From contig OZ020490.1 of assembly GCA_963971405.1 (NCBI GenBank), positions 1,116,001 through 1,180,000 of the forward strand: a stretch of 64,000 nucleotides of DNA, written 5' to 3'. The stretch is from Psococerastis gibbosa. Taxonomy: Eukaryota; Arthropoda; Insecta; Psocodea; Psocidae. The position numbers were made by a program, and so were the translations under genes. Under the pieces are notes generated by a model, which was not told the DNA's origin, did not search any database, and worked only from the letters and a program-made list of their open reading frames with translations. Positions 62,456 through 64,000 of the stretch are shown one piece after another (within the stretch, counting starts at the first letter, position 1; each line of letters starts with the position of its first letter).

Positions 62456-62875
62456 AAAATTGTAATTTGTGCTGATCCTACCTGTACCTATAATAATTTT
62501 AATAATAATAACAATTCGTAATAACAATTCGCCAACGGCCTTACCATGTTGATTCCATTAAAGCAGAGCATGTTTCAAACTGCGGCAACTTGGTAGTGTG
62601 CACAGCTTTGGCAGGGGAACCTGGTGGGACATGATAACGCGCTTAGGCAGTACAAGTCGAGTCCTGGTCACCTCCGATCTAATCGTGTGACTTTACCATG
62701 TTCCCCAAGTGGTTCGGAATCCACTATAATCAGGAGGTCCATCCTGTTAGTCAACTCCCCTTTCCCCGAGGTGATAGAGTCTGCCCTTTGGGTAACTCAA
62801 GTTAACAAACAGACTCACTCCCCCCGCCAGGCTGACAGGGTTGCTTAAAGCGGAAATGCTGAAAGCAGGCGTTAG

Positions 62876-62908
62876 AAACAACAACAACAACAATAACAAT
62901 AATAACAA
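62876..62908. repeat. (AAC)n/(AAT)n microsatellite, possible retroelement tail
   Basis: 'aaacaacaacaacaacaataacaataataac' directly after 'gctgaaagcaggcgttag'. The preceding 62590-62875 block is G+C-richer and could be a SINE or LINE 3' end with an (AAC)n tail. Confidence 0.5.
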
Positions 62909-63178
62909 TTCGTGTATTTTTCTAAAATGATTGGCGTAACATATTATTTTGTAGGCCCCCTTAACCTGATACCTACCAACTCAAGTTGACAAAAACAAAA
63001 TTAATTAATGAAGTAAGACATACAATAATACAACAATACAAATTTATACCCTACAGTTATTATATATAAACTGCTAAGTAGGCAGTATTAACTGGCAGCA
63101 GTGCCTCTGCTATACTCCAATGTGGCCTTTATATACTACAATATTGACTCACAGTAGTCAGTAATATATGTTTTCTAT

Positions 63179-64000
63179 TTAAAGCCCTGGCACCCCCCGG
63201 GTAGTTTTTTGATAAGCATTATATGTGACATTTGCTTGGTACCAAAAGCTCCGTCTAGACGTACTTCTTATGTAGCTGGGGAGACTGACAAGCCCGAGCG
63301 CAGCATTTCTAGTATTACGGGTAGCGGTTTTTATTAGGGAAGACTCTAAATATTTTTTGACATAAAGTAAAATTATTTTTTTATGTAGGGAGTGAAGTGG
63401 CAATAACTTCATTGCTTTAAAAAGAAGGGAGGTCTGTGTCAATCTGGACTTCTTACACATCAAACGAATGGCCATTTTTTGTGATGTAATCAGTTTTTGT
63501 AAATAAGTGGGTGCAGCACCACCATAAAATAATAGACCATATTCAAGTCGAGACAGAAAAAATGCATTGTAAATAGTATTCATGGTGGGCACTTGGCATG
63601 AATTTTGTTATGTTATAAAGCAATTGGTTTATTATTGATCGTAACTGGCTGTGTAATTTAGTGACATATGGGCTCCATGACATATGTTTATCTATGATCA
63701 ATCATAAGTATTTTACACAGGTCACTTTAGGAATGATGCATATGCAATTTTTGGAATTAGTATAATTCTTAGGCTATCGCCGCAAATTGATTCAGAAGTA
63801 TTTCGATTATATGTGTATTCAATTATTTCAGTTTTTTCGTTATTTATTATTAGTCGATTGGTTTTTAACCATGATAGAACCTCACGCATATCGTTTACAA
63901 GATTAGTCCTTAGTGTGTCAAAATCAGGTGCACTCACTATTACAACACAGTCATCTGCAAAACCAATAATTTTTCCAATTGAGTTTAATTCTAACAGCTT
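63179..64000 (-). pseudogene. LINE reverse transcriptase, running off the right edge
   Basis: From the right edge on the minus strand: LLELNSIGKIIGFADDCVVIV contains the catalytic FADD, then VREVLSWL-type palm sequence (DMREVLSWLKTNRLIINNEKTE). A frame break near 63720-63600 follows. 63179-63592 then encodes the thumb and C-terminal part: FFLSRLEYGLLFYGGA, TSQKMAIRLMCKK, and LLPLHSLHKKIILLYVKKYL. A CR1/Jockey-type polymerase; upstream parts lie beyond the window. Confidence 0.85.

Overview
This is a eukaryotic, A+T-rich window that I read as almost entirely repetitive DNA. I found no convincing single-copy host gene, no rRNA and no bacterial-type operon. Long homopolymer tracts (T, A, C and G), many microsatellites, Penelope-like elements with a GIY-YIG domain, Jockey-type and RNase H-bearing LINEs, a K02A2.6-like Gypsy element, a BEL/Pao element and hAT-type MITEs together point to an invertebrate, most likely an arthropod (insect or crustacean). 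The species cannot be fixed from the sequence.

Layout. 1-2.8 kb is a decayed tandem array of about 0.5 kb units. 2.8-6.3 kb holds a dispersed GC-rich module, a LINE 3' fragment, a 141-bp tandem repeat and a (TTG)n tract. 6.9-10.5 kb is a head-to-head pair of Penelope-like copies that looks like one insertion. 10.9-15.1 kb has a tRNA-like SINE head, a proline-rich minisatellite, a mosaic repeat and three hAT MITEs with 8-bp duplications. 15.69-20.46 kb is a full-length two-ORF LINE inside an older repeat whose uninterrupted copy lies at 57.3-57.8 kb. 21.7-22.6 kb has two TIR elements. 23.2-27.5 kb is a decayed Jockey element that probably split an older Penelope-like remnant. 28.5-30.1 kb and 32.1-34.0 kb are two more LINEs, the second with RNase H and a 10-bp duplication. 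34.1-38.2 kb is a complete but dead Gypsy element with short LTRs and a GACA duplication.

38.3-49.6 kb is nested: an inverted-repeat family, two deletion derivatives of one LINE, a third Penelope-like copy, two hAT MITEs, and a foldback element sitting inside a tRNA-derived SINE. 49.9-52.0 kb has LINE pieces and a 57-bp minisatellite. 52.0-57.1 kb is a BEL/Pao provirus-like element with three stops and one frameshift. 57-64 kb is mostly MITEs, SINE-like modules, a truncated second copy of the 15.7-kb LINE, a palindromic foldback element and a LINE that runs off the right edge.

The coding regions are retroelement machinery: reverse transcriptases, endonucleases, Gag/ORF1 RNA-binding proteins and integrases. 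They do not form a host pathway. The parts most worth attention are the Penelope-like inverted dimer with its conserved 3' hairpin, several full-site/empty-site pairs that date insertions relative to each other, and a one-strand excess of the tetramer CCGC across the BEL element.
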